DNA of 64,000 bases from Diphasiastrum complanatum (GCA_029204225.1 CM055100.1:27170649-27234648); one strand, 5' to 3'; positions 36,240 to 48,663 are shown, counted from the first letter of the stretch. The notes: a model not told the origin generated them from the letters alone. Made by a program: numbers and translations.

Positions 36240-37790
36240 TGTTTTTTAACGTAGGAACCGAAAACTGTCGAAGAGGCACTTAGCCAACCAGACTCCGATC
36301 TCTGGAGAAAAGTGATGGACAAAGAATATTTCTCCTTGATCAAGAACCAGACATGGTCATTAGTCAAAGCTTCTATTGGCTGCAATCTTATCGATTACAA
36401 ATCGGTCTTTAAAATCAAGTACAACGCCAATGGAGCAATTGATCGAAGGAAGGCATGATTTAGTAGCACAAGGATTTGCTCAGATCCCCAACATCGACTA
36501 CAACGAGACTTTCAGAACAGTAGTCAAGCATTTATCGATTCAGTTGACCTCGAAGTACATTAGCTCAATGTACAAACAACTTATATGAATGGAGTCATTG
36601 AAGAAGACATCTACATGCTACAACATGAAGGATATGTTCACGAAGGTATGAAGCATCATGTCCGTAAACTCCATAAGGCACTTTATGGCTTGAAGCAATC
36701 AGTGCCCAGGGCTTGGTTTCAGAGGATTAACACATTCCTCATCCAAGACGAGTTCGAACCAAGCACCGCCGATTCTAATGTGTACTTCAAGGCAGTGTAG
36801 CAATCCTTTATAATTATCACCTTGTATGTCGATGATACGTTGCTTTTCAGCAACAGTACCAATCTGGTGAAGGATGCTAAGTCTTTTGAATTCGACATGA
36901 CCGATCTGGACGAAGCTCACTACTGTAAGGGCATTCAAATCCACAGAGATAGATGGATGATCTTTATTACTCAGCAAATGTATCTCATTCTTATCAAATA
37001 TAATCTGATTGATCGTAAGATAGCTCACTCACTGATGGATCCAAGCCTACGATTGTCGAAGGACCAATGTCCTCAAACCAAGCAGGAAGAGGATCAGATG
37101 AGAGAGTATCCGTATCGATCGATACTTGGATCTCTCATATGTATGTAATGGTCTGCACAAGACTTGATATTTCTTTTGCAGTCAGCTCACTAAGCCAATT
37201 CATGGCTAATCCTAGGATCACCCATTGGAAGGCTCTTATAAGAGTCATGAAATACATTTGAGCTACAATGGACCAGTGCATCTACTATGGAGAAGTCGAC
37301 AACGATAATCTTCATTGGCTCATTGGATATTGTGATGCAAACTGAAGAGGAGATGTAGATATTTATAAATCCACATCTGGATTTACATTCTTCTTCAACG
37401 ACAGTCCTATATCTTGGAACAGTCGTAAGCAAACCTCTATTGCTCTTTCATCTATAGAAACAGAGTACATTGCTGTTTCCCAATCTATTAAAGAAACATT
37501 CTGGTTGAGAAATTTATTGTCAGACATTAGTTTGAATCAATACTTTCCAACAATCATATTATGTGATCATCAGAGTGTCATTGCCTTATCAGCCAACCCT
37601 AGATTTCATTCTAGGAGTAAGCACATTGAGATTCGATATCACTTTGTCAAGGGCAAGATTCTCGACAAAGAGCTAAACTTAATGTACTGTCAAACATAGG
37701 ACATGGTTGTAGATGTGTTCACCAAGGCATTGAGCATTGATGCACACAACAAATTTTGTGCATTGCTTAGTTTGAGGGTCAAGGCATTCA
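36240..37790 (+). pseudogene. Copia F reverse transcriptase and RNase H, broken
   Basis: Family motifs occur in order over several frames: SLIKNQTWSLVKA (about 36335), NIDYNETF (about 36495), MNGVIEEDIYMLQHEGYV (36585 on), YGLKQSVPRAWFQR, and the catalytic box LYVDDTLLFSN (about 36820-36855). RNase H motifs are SWNSRKQTSIALSSIETEY (about 37415) and HSRSKHIEIRYHFVKGK (about 37605-37655). There are several stops and frameshifts. Confidence 0.85.
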
Positions 37791-37812
37791 CGGATCCATA
37801 TTAAGGGGGGGG

Positions 37813-38611
37813 TGTTGGATTTATCTCCTCTACTCTCCTAAATCCCATGTTAATCTAGTTCCATTCATATCACTGCAACGTTACATGCATTGTCGTACAG
37901 ACTCTATTACTGAAGACAAGCAAGATATTAGCTCTCAACTTATCGGGCTTGACCGACTTGTCCGACAAATCGGCTCACCCAAAGTGTCCGACATATCGGC
38001 TCATCAACCATCCCGACCTGATCGGCCACATCAGCGTCTTGCTCGACGACCAAATAGTCGAAGCCTCCTCACGCTCTCCTCTTATACTGTGCAACTAACT
38101 TGACAATGGCAACAACCGCCACCATCTCCCAAAGACGGCACAACGGCTCCACACCTTCTCTTTGTACACTCATTTGCACAAATGTAAATTGTATATAGTT
38201 GATTAAAGTAATCAATTAAATATGTAGTCAACAAGACAGACACCGTAGATGCTTTCATGCATCAATTCTTCCTTCAGACTGATTGTTAGTTATAAGCTCA
38301 TAGCTTTTATAGAGCGGAGTTAGCTTCTTGAGCATGCGGTTTCGTCCGCTATTGTCTTGTGCTCATAGCATCAAACTGACGTGTATTCCTACACATTAAT
38401 CTGAATCAATTACTGTCTTTTGCATTTAGAGTTATTGTCAGTATTGTATGCATTGCTACTACGTCTTCTTGACTAACATTCTCATTGGTTTGTCTGATTG
38501 TCTGCTCTTCTGCTTTTGCAAACAACCACACAATCAAGCTCTAGTTTGATCTTGTGTTCACCGACTTAGTTATCAGTAGTGCACGCACCGAGGGACATCC
38601 GTTCCCCAACA
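37813..38611 (+). repeat. Copia F 3' LTR
   Basis: It starts TGTTGGATTT directly after a run of eight G (purine tract) and ends CCAACA. CAAAC follows, matching the bases before the 5' LTR. Confidence 0.93.
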
Positions 38612-38616
38612 CAAAC

Positions 38617-39383
38617 ATCACAAACAATCACACACATTGTATCAACACTCTTCTTCACTACTCAATCCAAGCACTCAATGCATTTATTCCACAAAACAAT
38701 GACATTACTCTTTTATCAAACCAAAACCTTACAAGAACCAAGCAAATGGAGGCACTCTACAACCTCAACCCACAAGCAACTCTTTCAATACAACACAAGG
38801 AATACCCATGACTTAGCAATAAAAAATACTTCATTCTGACACATTTGCCAAACACATTATATTGGAAATGTTGAAGACATGTCACGACTTCAAAACTAAG
38901 ATAAGTTTTTAATGTTAAATAGTTATACAAAGCATATTGTTTGCTAAGCTTGCAACATACAGATTGAATTGTAGAAGGCTTGCTGAAGTATAATGTCTTG
39001 TGAACATGCTCCCTAGCATATGTGACCCACGACTGCTCTTGGGATCTCATGACCTTGATCAAATGGCTAGAATTTCAAATATGTGTGGCTCTTCCATGCA
39101 AGGAAGTTCAACATGTTGAAGCTCTACGCAAAATCTAGAAACTAACGTGTGTGGCAATTGCGAGGAAAACTATCCATGCAGTATCTACACATTTGATTAC
39201 CTAGACTTTACGCGGAAGTTCCATGAAAAAAAATCTGAAATCAAAATTGTGTTCAAACTTACCAAGTGTTATTCACCCATTTGAATCTTTGAATTTGGTG
39301 TTGAAATTCAATAAGGTTTTTTTTTTGGAATACAATCCTCTTGCTTGTCTCAATGCAAAAGACAAGAAATGAGCATCGAACTC

Positions 39384-39437
<54 letters not shown>

Positions 39438-40540
39438 GTTTTGCATGAATTTAGTTGTAGGAGACGAAAAATTGTGAGACAACATATGAAGTTCTCATTG
39501 AAAGGTGTACAAGGTTTTAGAGAAATATATCCCCATGGGGTTAAGGATACTTTCTATATCATGCTTAATACAATGGCTATGAAGTCTCAACCAGACTTTA
39601 GGGGTAGCCCTCATGTAATTTTGACATGGTAGCTATAGTCGAAAAAACAAAAAACTCTTCATCAAAGAGGACTCACTAACAAAATTAAAATCTACTGGCC
39701 ACAACATGAGAGTAAAGGCATACCCAATGCAAAGGCTTTCACCTCATTAATATGCTTTCCCAATCGATTGCAAACACACTCAATGCCCAACATTGATTTG
39801 CACCTAGCAATGATTAGCCACATAAAACAGCAAAAAGGCTTGCCATCACCATTTTGTTCCTCTTTGTTTTTTCCCCCACGCCATACACACAGAATAATGT
39901 GAAATGTTCTTCCTTTGACATACCGCTTGTTAGATGTCATCAAATTGCAGCTGGCGTTTTACTTGTGTATCAAATAAGGTTCTTCTTATGATGAACTGCA
40001 TTCAAGAAACTTACAGAATTATGCACATTTTATCAGTTTAAGATAGTGATTAAGCATAACAGATACTAGAAACATCAGATGCCCAGCTAGACCCTTGTGG
40101 TATGAGAACAAATATTCTAGTTAGCTAAACTACCTACCAATTGTAGCTCAACCATGTTACAAAAGCCTGGGGTGAAAATAGAATTCTGGTTAAGTCATCT
40201 ATATTTTGACACCCAGACACAAGGACGGTTCCAACATGGCATAGCAATTGCACAGTCAAAAATCTCAGAGCTGCAAAAGAATATATTTGATTGACCACAT
40301 GTATACTATATAGTGTACAGTTATTAGCTACCCACAGAAGTGCAGCCACACAACTGGAGTACATGCAAAGAATGTTCAAATCTATGACTATTGATAGCAT
40401 CTCCACTAGAAAAAGCTAAAAAGAATAGGTGGGTAGAGCTACGATCCATTTGGACAAAACTTAGACCGATGTTTGCAGTCATACTTTACACCCAGTGTAC
40501 AAATCTTTCCAGGAATTGCACAGGAAGTGCAAACTTAAGC
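38617..40540. other. Non-coding region with a (GA)n tract
   Basis: No gene is recognised. The left ~200 bp may be the rest of the Gypsy G LTR. A GA microsatellite lies at about 39389-39434. The right end, before 40541, should contain the 3' UTR of the GT47 gene. Confidence 0.5.
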
Positions 40541-42351
40541 TCAGTGCAAAGGATACCTCACAACATGTCGCCTTAACCAGAGCTCATGCATGACCATATA
40601 GAATGCATCATATTCAAGTGGAGGTGAATGCCACTGGAAATGCTTTCTGACTTTCATGACTAATTTTTGCATTTGCACATACTCTTTGTGGGGGATTGAA
40701 TTCAGAATTTTTTTCAGCTGAGGAATGTCACTTGATAAAATTAACACAGAGAACTGCTCCCAGTTCAAGACACTGTTGAAGGGAAGATCGTAGTAATTTG
40801 CAATAATAACTGGCACACACCCATAAAACATGGCATCACCAATTCGAGCTGTGTTCACTTCATAGCCCTTGACATGCAAGCAATAATTGCTTGTCAGCAA
40901 GGACTCTGAATAAGGTGTTGAAATGCGTGATGAGTGCACCAAAATATCTGAATCATTGGCCCAAGTCTTCACTAGTTTTTCCCGAACAGGTGAATTGCCC
41001 TCCCCTGCAAAGAAGGCCACATTCTTCCTGCACAACAGACATGTGTAAGAGAAGCATTACACATTAAAAAGAAACTGTATTCAACACAAATATGCCTGAT
41101 TATGCTGAAATCATTTTGAAGCTAAGCTCAATTCGACCAAGTGAGGGAGACTCGTTCAAAGACTCTATTATTACTTTCTCTCTGTCACATCCAGATAAGG
41201 AGAAAGACGTTCTAGATCCACGTAACATAAACACAACTGGAATTGCCTCAAAATATGCTAAGAAGCTTTGACACTCGAAACAGGCTTGCACTTGCTCATT
41301 CCTGTGATGCATCAAAGCAATGGTATCGTACCACTTCCACCACAGTAAAGATCAGATACTGGAAGCGTTTGCAAGTGAAGTTAGCTTAGTGACATATCTT
41401 CCCATTTAAATCCGATAGTTCTCAAGCAGGTTTCTATTGTGACCTGCTTGTTCTTCAATGAATGATTTGTGTGCAGTTCCTTTACAAGCAACTGTTTTGT
41501 ATGGTGGACCATACGACCTAATCTCCCATTCTAAACAGAACTCTATCTAACATTTATACTTGTCTAACCCTGCAAAACTTCCCTCGAAATTATTATAAAG
41601 TCAACACGAAGAATAAATAGTTTCAATGTCGAGATTGGAGTCTTATCTTATAATTGAAGCCTTTTCTTGCAGCAATGTTCTTCTTCTTCTTGAATTTCTA
41701 ATGCAGGTCGTGTTTTCTTTTCAAACATTGGATCTGGGGCTTTCTATATTGGAGTTGTGTTACTTTCTCCTAAAATTGAAAAGCTTGTGGAATTGTCAAT
41801 AAATCTTGAAAGGATCAATGCATTATACTACAGAGTAAAGTAATGCGAGGTCTATTTATTCTTGTGCTATGAGCCCACATGATGGAAATTGAATTGTCAA
41901 TCGGATGTATCAAATGTCAGGTAGCTCTAGAGTTCTTGATCTTAGACCACCTAGTTAATAACGTACCTACAGATTTAGCATGAAAGATAGCAAGTAGCAT
42001 CCATGAAAGCGGTAATATAATCATTCACAAGATTCTCCAACAAATAAGACTAACAAAATCAATGGCTGCCGATAGCTCATGCAGATCTCCACTACAAAGA
42101 TGGAACTCCTGTACAAAGAGCTCAAGATTCCAAACTCATGAATGAATAACAAATTTAGGAACCATGTAAAATAGTTCTAAATGTATTTTAAAGGGGTTGC
42201 GGGACCCCAAAAGTTCCTGGTCTACTTCGTGTCATATATCATGTATGGATATAACAACCTTAAATACAAGATCAGAGAAAAGGCATTGCATCTAGCAGAT
42301 AGTATGCAGAAATTGATTCGTCACACATGAATACCATATGAGTACTAATAG

Positions 42352-42398
<47 letters not shown>

Positions 42399-45300
42399 GG
42401 CCCCCCCAAAAAGGAAAACAAGTGAGATTCCTTCAAATAGCTCAGATCAATAAAATCAATCACGTGTACATTTCCAGCAAGTTACCATATTCATAATAGT
42501 CTAGAGGCCCTTAAGGGAACCTTCCAAGAAGCTACTATCAAAATTAGAGTCAAGATCTCCGACCTTATCTAAAACCTGCCAGTTTTCTAGAAGGTCCTAC
42601 CCTGGTCAAGGTCCAGCAAGCAATTGTCTGTACTCAGAGCCCTAGAATCAAAAAGCAGGGACTTCCAGATCTGAAATTTGTAAATTGTATTTTGTGGGCA
42701 CTGGGAAAATTGGCCATAATTTTCTCTATGCTTATCGGATTGCTATGAGATTTCGGCAGCTTGTTGGGGGTGCTAAAACACTGCTGATGGAGCTTCAATT
42801 CTGAAAAAATCCTCAGCAACCACTGAATATGCTCAAAATAACAGGTTTTGGACCTTTTTCAAGCTCTTGGAGTTGAAACTTCATAACTTCTTTGTTTCTC
42901 ATCCGTTTTGTCCAAAATTCTGCACAAAGGATCCTTAGAGGAGGGCACTCTACTACAGTTGTACCTCCAGCCAACTTGCAAACTAGAGATTAGGCAAATC
43001 ACTACCGATTTCAGGCTGTTTTTGCTTGTCTTTGGGAAAAAAAACCGAAAAAATTTCTGATTTTCTAGCAATTTATTTTACGGCAACAGCATCAATATTG
43101 CATCTTTCTTGGAACTAGGGAGTGATCTATCTTCTGCAGTGTTTCCACCTGGTTCAATATTGACCTTTTCAGAATCGGATGAATCAACATGAACTGTGGT
43201 TTTGAACTGAATCCCTCCAAAAGAGTCGACATAAATCGCCAATTTTGTTTTGTTTTTTTGGCATTTTTTAAGATATAATGCTACAAAATATCTAATGTAA
43301 TATGTATAATGTCTACAATGTTTTTGAAATCTTGTAGATGTTAGATTGCTATTGAATACATACATTTTCAAAGTTCACTGTTGCTGGTAAAAAACTGAAG
43401 CTTGAAACCAAATTAGAATTCAGTGTTCACAGAATCACAAGTGCACATGACAATGTTGAATGGACTCATTTCAAATTTCACAAACTAGATTCCATGCTCC
43501 AACTTCAATCTATTATTTATTCATGATCCATCATCAAACGTCCATCACAAAATACACAAGATAAATATCTGGATACAAATCAGAACATTGAAAGGCCAAA
43601 ACAAAGAATTGTTGATGTCATGGTCAAAGAATCGTTCAAAATCAAAGAAAGGTTCTTTTTTGCCCCCCGGTCTGATTCTCTCCGATTCATATTTGACCTG
43701 AACGTCTCATTGATGAGTTCGCCGCAAGTGTTTCTCCGTCTATGCAAGCTCACAAGGACAATATGGAGAGGACCATGGAAGAGATGTGGGCGATGCTCCC
43801 GACTGTGGCTGGAAGTTATGTGTCATCCTCTGTATGCTCCACCATATCCATATCCTTTTCCATCTCCTTCTATACGTCCTGCGTATCCTCCGTCCTATCC
43901 TGAAGACCAGGACATCAAGACTATCCACTCTCCTAGAACCCTCCCCAGAGAACTATTGATATGGTCACATAAATGGGAAGAATTCTTTGACCTGAAGTGG
44001 TTATTGAGTACTTTCTAGAATTCATTAGGGATTATGCGATGATTGCAATTCCTCTTTATAATCTATAAGACGAAAGATAAGCAAGAAGGGAAGGCCTAGC
44101 CCTTCGATTGAATGGAGTGAATCAATAGATGAGGCATTTCGAGCTTTTAAAAATCTCATAGCTTCAACTCCTTTATATAGCCAGTGGGGCCATTTTAATT
44201 TAGAAGACATGTACTAGGAGCAATAATAGGTTTCAAAATCTAGAAAATTCTACCGTACACAATGCATCTATCAAGTTAGTGACTCCTTGTCATGCCTTCT
44301 TAGTGATATCAAAGCCAAAGCTTGCATGTAAAAAATCTAGAGTGTTGAGGAAGGAGTGCTACCAAGAGAAAGTACTTGCCCGTTTCGTATGTGTTAGAGC
44401 ACACTACCTTGCATGATGTTGCACGACTTGGTAGAAGAGCTCCCAACAAGACTTAAAGATCTGTTAGAACATTTTCCAAGTGCATGGATATTGTCCCATA
44501 ACCATAGAGTGTAGATATACAAGGGTTGTTCAATGTACTTCAATGCTTTGCATGATTAAAAAATCAAGCAAAGTAAACTTGATTCCACTTTACGTGTATA
44601 ATTTAGTATTCCTAACACCTAATATCACTGTTTTTTTTAACTTTCTAGGACTTTTCCCCTTAAGCATCACGTTCCAGAACATGAGTTCCTTCAGATCATG
44701 TTTTGGAAAGCTACATTTTAGAACGCTTCGGAATTTTAGGTCGTTCTGGAGCGGCACATTTTGTTTTCCTTCTTTTTTTCTCTAGGTTCTCTTTGTAAAA
44801 AAATTAAGTGTCTTAGAGCAAAAAAAGCCTAGAAAGTTCAAAAAAACAATGATAAATATTAGGTATTAGGATTACTAAATTATACACGTAGCTGCATCAA
44901 AACCAAGTTTCCTTTGCCACATTTTTTGATCACTCAAAGCATTGAATAACGTGTTACATTGAATAACCCTTCTACATCTACACTCTATCGTTATGAGACT
45001 AGTATCCATGCATCTAAAAGATGTTCTAATGGATCTTGAAGTCCTCTTGGGAACTCTTCTACCGAGTCATACCTTGTTGCACATCATGCAAGGTATAGTG
45101 CCACATAGGGAACGAGCAATTACTGGTAACTAAAGCAAGCTTAATCCATATTCCAATCTTCAAAGTGACAAGATTTGATCCTCAAGAGGTTTGATTTCCT
45201 CTCGGTAGCACTCCTTCCTCAACACTCTTGGTTTTTAACCTTTGATATCAATATCACTGAGAAGGCACGACAAGGAATCACTAACTCAGCGCAAATGTGT

Positions 45301-46883
45301 TGCGTACAATAGAACTCCCTAGATTTTGAAACTTACTGCTGCTCCTAGTTTGTGTGTCTCCTACTCGGGTTCCAATGGCTGCAAACAAATATCAGGGGTT
45401 CTTTTTCCTTTTCTTTTTCTTTTTTTTGGGTTCCGACGTTTCGGAACGTTTGCATTCCGAAACACTTGTTCCAAAACTCTATGCTTCCGGAACGTCATCA
45501 TTTTCGACTTAGCCCTTGAGACACCTAAACAAATTTACAAAAAAATCCAAAAAAATAAATGTTCCGCACTGGAATGACCTAAAATTCCGAAACACAATCG
45601 GAACGTTGTGTTTCGGAACACAACGCATCTATGACTCTTGTCTTGTAGATTGCTAATCCAAATCCTCCTTATGAAGTGAAAATGATGCTAGTGATTTTCA
45701 AATAAGATCGGTATTGTCGCAAAATGGAAAGCCTATGGCTTTTGAAAATAAGAAACTAACTAATGCGCAAGCAATATATTCTACTCATGAAAAGGAGGTT
45801 TTTGTTGTGAATCATGCATTGAAAACTTGAGAGGCATCACCTGCATGGTAACACGTGCAACGTGAATATTGATCATCAACTTTTAAGATACTTTTGTATT
45901 CAAAATGATTTGAGAGGGAGGAAGGTTCGATGGGCTGAGTTGATGCAAGAATTTGAACATAAAATTCATTATTTTAAGGGAGCTAGCAATCAAGTTGCAG
46001 ATGCTCTGAGCCATATATGTGAAGCTAATGAACTTCCTTTCACAAGGATCTTTACGAACTTTTATCTTTCGTGAAAGGGTCTTTGTTAAAAAGATCCATA
46101 TTTTGGTCCTATTTGGCTAAGAGTACTAGCCGGGGTATGCAATGCTTTTGGATCTAAGCTGCAGGGTGTTCAGATTGGAAAGAAAGATAAGAAGGTACAT
46201 CGTTTTTTCATCCATAACAGATTTTTATTCCGTGATGGAAAAGTGTGTGTACCAAGTGACATTGTTGTTTGAAATAAAATCCTATTTGAATGTCATGACA
46301 CACCTTGTGCTGGTCACCCGATTATACATAGAACATTAGATTTCATGTGAAGGAACTTTTCCTGGCCAAAGATAAAAGCTTTCTTAGAATCTTATGTTGC
46401 TAAGTAGCAATGCCAAATGGCTAAAGTCGGAGGACTGTTGTTGCCATTGGAAATCCATCTATTAATGATCATGATTCCAAATTCACTCCGACATTTCTGA
46501 CCATCAACTTGTTAAATTGGTACCACAGTCCTTTTATAGTTGGAAGGACTGGACCATTAAGCAATTACATCATATGGACTCAAATAACAAGACACTGACG
46601 TGCAGGTTCTCCTACTAAGTAACATGCTAAGCATCTTCTACAACAACACGTCCACATCAGGATCGTAAGCCACAGAATGACTACAGAAATTGTCATAGTT
46701 TGGGGCAAGGGAAACTTTCAAGAAGCTACTGCAGGATTAGGATTAAGATCCCCCAATCTTATCCAGCACTCAAATAAGGGGGCCATTAACAAAGCACCCA
46801 CCCAAGTTGGGATGCTGAACTTGATCACTCACATTACTAAACAACTAATAATCTGACTAAGGTAAGTTGGAAAGCTATGTAAT

Positions 46884-46981
<98 letters not shown>

Positions 46982-48005
46982 TTGAATATAGTTCTAACCT
47001 CTGAGTGATGGAGTGAGCTTCTGGGAGAGTCTCCTGCCTGGGCCATATCTGGGGCATAGGAATGTCCTTGTGAGAAATGTAACCTCTGATATAGTAGCTA
47101 GAGGAGCAAACCACCTGAATTGCATTCACCTTCACCTCCACTGCCTTCTCCATGGCTGTCCTCCCCACTGAATGGCATGTCACATAGAAATGATCGGCCC
47201 CATTGCTCCTATTCCAAAACGGATACTCTGCACTTATCCTCTGCACATACTCTCGCACAAAGTCTTGAATTCCCTCCACTCCAACGCGAGGATCGTGCCT
47301 CAATGCAGATATGGAGAAGGGCAGGAAGAAAAGGTCTGCTTCTGAGGGGTTCTGTGTCACAAAATGGCTGGAATTGAGAGCTTTTTTGAAGTAGCTTTCA
47401 CTGGCGTAGTTCCCAGAGGGCTCGTGGTCCACAGGCAAGAAAACTTTGCTATATGGTTCATCCTGAGAGTGTGGATACACAAATACCTTAAATTTTCTAC
47501 TCATTTCTTTCATGCCTTTCTGAAAAACATCAAATGAATGATATGGTTTTATCTTAGTTCTGCTAGAGTTCAAGCGCAATGGCAAGAAAAGGTGGTCTAT
47601 TTTGCTCTTAGGACGTCGAGGGAGCTGCCCATTTGGACTGTGCAGCTGATGAGAACTATTTGCAGGCATGTCAAAGAGTCGATCTCTGTTATTCGATAAA
47701 TTTGTGCTGTTTTTGCTTGTGGGCTGAGGAGACCTGTGGCTGAGTAGAGAGACCAGTGTCAGCTCTTCGATGAGACTGCCGGATTGGAGGTTTTTGGAGG
47801 CGGCTGCCATGGCTAGCAGGCGAACAGCGCAAACTATGAGCATGCTGGACACGAGAGCCGTCAGCAGGCAGCTCCCAGCTAGGAAGCTCACGGCTTTGGT
47901 TCGCTCCTTACGATTGCGAGTGTGATACTGGTGGACGCCTACTCCTCTTCTCACTGGTACCTCCTGCTGCTGCCGCTGCTCCTGAAGCTGACGCCTTCCC
48001 TCCAT
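40541..48005 (-). CDS. GT47 exostosin-family glycosyltransferase, two exons
   Basis: The join of exon 1 (46999-48005) and exon 2 (40541-41027) gives a 497-residue protein. It is a type II Golgi-type enzyme: basic N-terminus, one membrane anchor (about residues 38-65), a Ser/Asn-rich stem, then an exostosin domain from about 171 to 450. Family landmarks are KFKVFVYPHS, EADLFFLPFS, YPFWNRSNGADHFYVTCHSVGR, NAIQVVCSSSY, HKDIPMPQIWPR, KNVAFFAGEGNSPVR, NYCLHVKGYEVNTARIGDA and GCVPVIIANYYDLPF. The exons meet at AG|GTTAGA and TTGTGCAG|GAAG, phase 2, restoring an Arg codon. I chose ATG 48005; the open frame upstream has no in-frame ATG. The protein belongs with plant GT47 proteins of unassigned sugar specificity acting on cell-wall or glycoprotein glycans; I cannot name the substrate. 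No disabling change is visible, so it is probably a working gene. Confidence 0.88.
42353..42396. repeat. (TG)n(AG)n microsatellite
   Basis: A TG tract followed directly by an AG tract, then a run of C. It lies within the GT47 intron. Confidence 0.95.
44005..46430 (+). pseudogene. Gypsy relic in the GT47 intron, interrupted
   Basis: The left part (44005-44181) reads, across frames, YFLEFIRDYAMIAIPLYNL then AFRAFKNLIASTPLY, the end of a Gypsy reverse transcriptase. The right part (from about 45649) resumes with YEVKNDASDF, SQNGKPMAFENKKLTNAQA and YSTHEKEVFVVNHALKT. An open stretch (45862-46074) follows with NIDHQLLRYFC, GRKVRWAELMQEFEHKIHYF and NQVADALS, which is RNase H. It ends with an integrase zinc-binding region, CHDTPCAGHP (about 46300). 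It lies opposite to the host gene. A proline-rich ORF to its left (43620-44018) may be part of the same element but is not recognised. Confidence 0.8.
44182..45648. mobile_element. Interleaved inverted-repeat (foldback-like) insertion
   Basis: The segment separates two halves of the Gypsy RT/RNase H relic, which reads across it if it is removed. Block A (about 44200-44660) is a diverged reverse complement of A' (about 44820-45365). Block B (about 44690-44830) is a reverse complement of B' (about 45500-45640). The order is A-B-A'-B', not a simple palindrome. ATAGC at 44177-44181 and ATTGC at 45649-45653 may be a mutated target duplication. B and B' contain many GGAAC/GTTCC and TTCCGAAAC words. 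No ORF with recognisable domain lies within. Confidence 0.7.
46888..46977. repeat. (CT)n(CA)n microsatellite next to the GT47 splice donor
   Basis: On the gene's own strand this is (TG)n then (AG)n, beginning about 20 bases into the intron. The exon-1 open frame runs on through the donor into this repeat, producing a spurious Cys-Val/Glu-Arg tail that is not protein. Confidence 0.95.
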
Positions 48006-48115
48006 GCCCACTCCAGCTACTGCTGCTCCTCCTCCTCTTGCTTCTACTGCATTGCATAGCCCACTAATGATAATAAGACTGCCATAGCTCACTCATCAGT
48101 GTCATCACCCATGCA

Positions 48116-48118
<3 letters not shown>

Positions 48119-48172
<54 letters not shown>
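48119..48172. repeat. (CT)n tract in the GT47 5' region
   Basis: On the gene strand it is a GA tract beginning about 114 bases upstream of the ATG at 48005. GA/CT tracts in plant 5' UTRs and promoters are known binding sites for BPC/GAGA-binding proteins; such a role here is an inference. Confidence 0.9.
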
Positions 48173-48173
<1 letters not shown>

Positions 48174-48663
48174 GTTTTTCTCTTTAGATTTATATATAGA
48201 AGAGAAGTACACACACTCATTTGTATATTTATTATTACTTCATCATTAATGTTCACATTTTTTATCATTTATTTCTTTGGCATTCTTTATTTGGGTTATT
48301 TATTTTTAATTTTATTTTTTCATTTACTAATTCTTTATTTTTTATTTTTTAACTTTGTCTCGGTATCAACAAAAAAATATGATAATTTGACACAAAAGAA
48401 ACTTAAATTGTTCTTTTAAAGTGAATTTGAGCATTCAAATAGATTTTTGATTTTTTTTAACTCAAGTGCTACATAGACTTGTTTGATATGTGAATGAAGA
48501 TCATTTATCTCAAAGTTAAAAATTTGAGCATCTTATCTTTTGGTTTTAATATGTTAATATGAAGTTGATGATAGCATCTTATTTTTTAGCTTTAATTTGT
48601 CGCTATGAACTATTTTGCATAGTTGAAGCATTGAAATGAGCTTCTTTTTATACAAGTTTTCAA

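Larger units (their letters stand above)
34465..38611 (+). mobile_element. Copia F: deletion derivative with both LTRs and TSD
   Basis: The 5' LTR (34465-35233) and 3' LTR (37813-38611) are clear homologues. CAAAC lies directly before the first (34460-34464) and directly after the second (38612-38616), a perfect 5-bp target duplication. A primer-binding site follows the 5' LTR (35234-35245) and a G-rich tract precedes the 3' LTR. The interior is only about 2.6 kb: gag and protease are missing and integrase is internally deleted. Confidence 0.93.
41028..46998 (-). other. Intron of the GT47 gene
   Basis: About 5.97 kb, with GT donor at 46998-46997 and AG acceptor at 41029-41028. It contains two GT/GA-type microsatellites (42353-42396 and 46888-46977), a plus-strand Gypsy relic and an interleaved inverted-repeat insertion. 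The remaining parts (about 41030-42350 and 42400-43600) show no recognisable gene. Confidence 0.85.

Noticed and set aside
41100-41315. Minus-strand ORF close to GT47 exon 2, considered as an extra exon
   Set aside because: Exon 1 joins exon 2 in frame with correct family sequence, and the ORF has no GT47 similarity.
43620-44018. Proline-rich plus-strand ORF in the GT47 intron
   Set aside because: No domain recognised and it ends at the Gypsy relic; possibly decayed gag, but not supportable as a gene.
46875-46998. C-terminal Cys-Val/Glu-Arg tail of the GT47 exon-1 ORF
   Set aside because: It lies beyond a consensus splice donor and is translated microsatellite; exon 2 restores the family sequence.
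48006-48092. 29-residue N-terminal extension of the GT47 ORF
   Set aside because: It has no ATG in frame (the first codon is GTG), so the start was placed at 48005.
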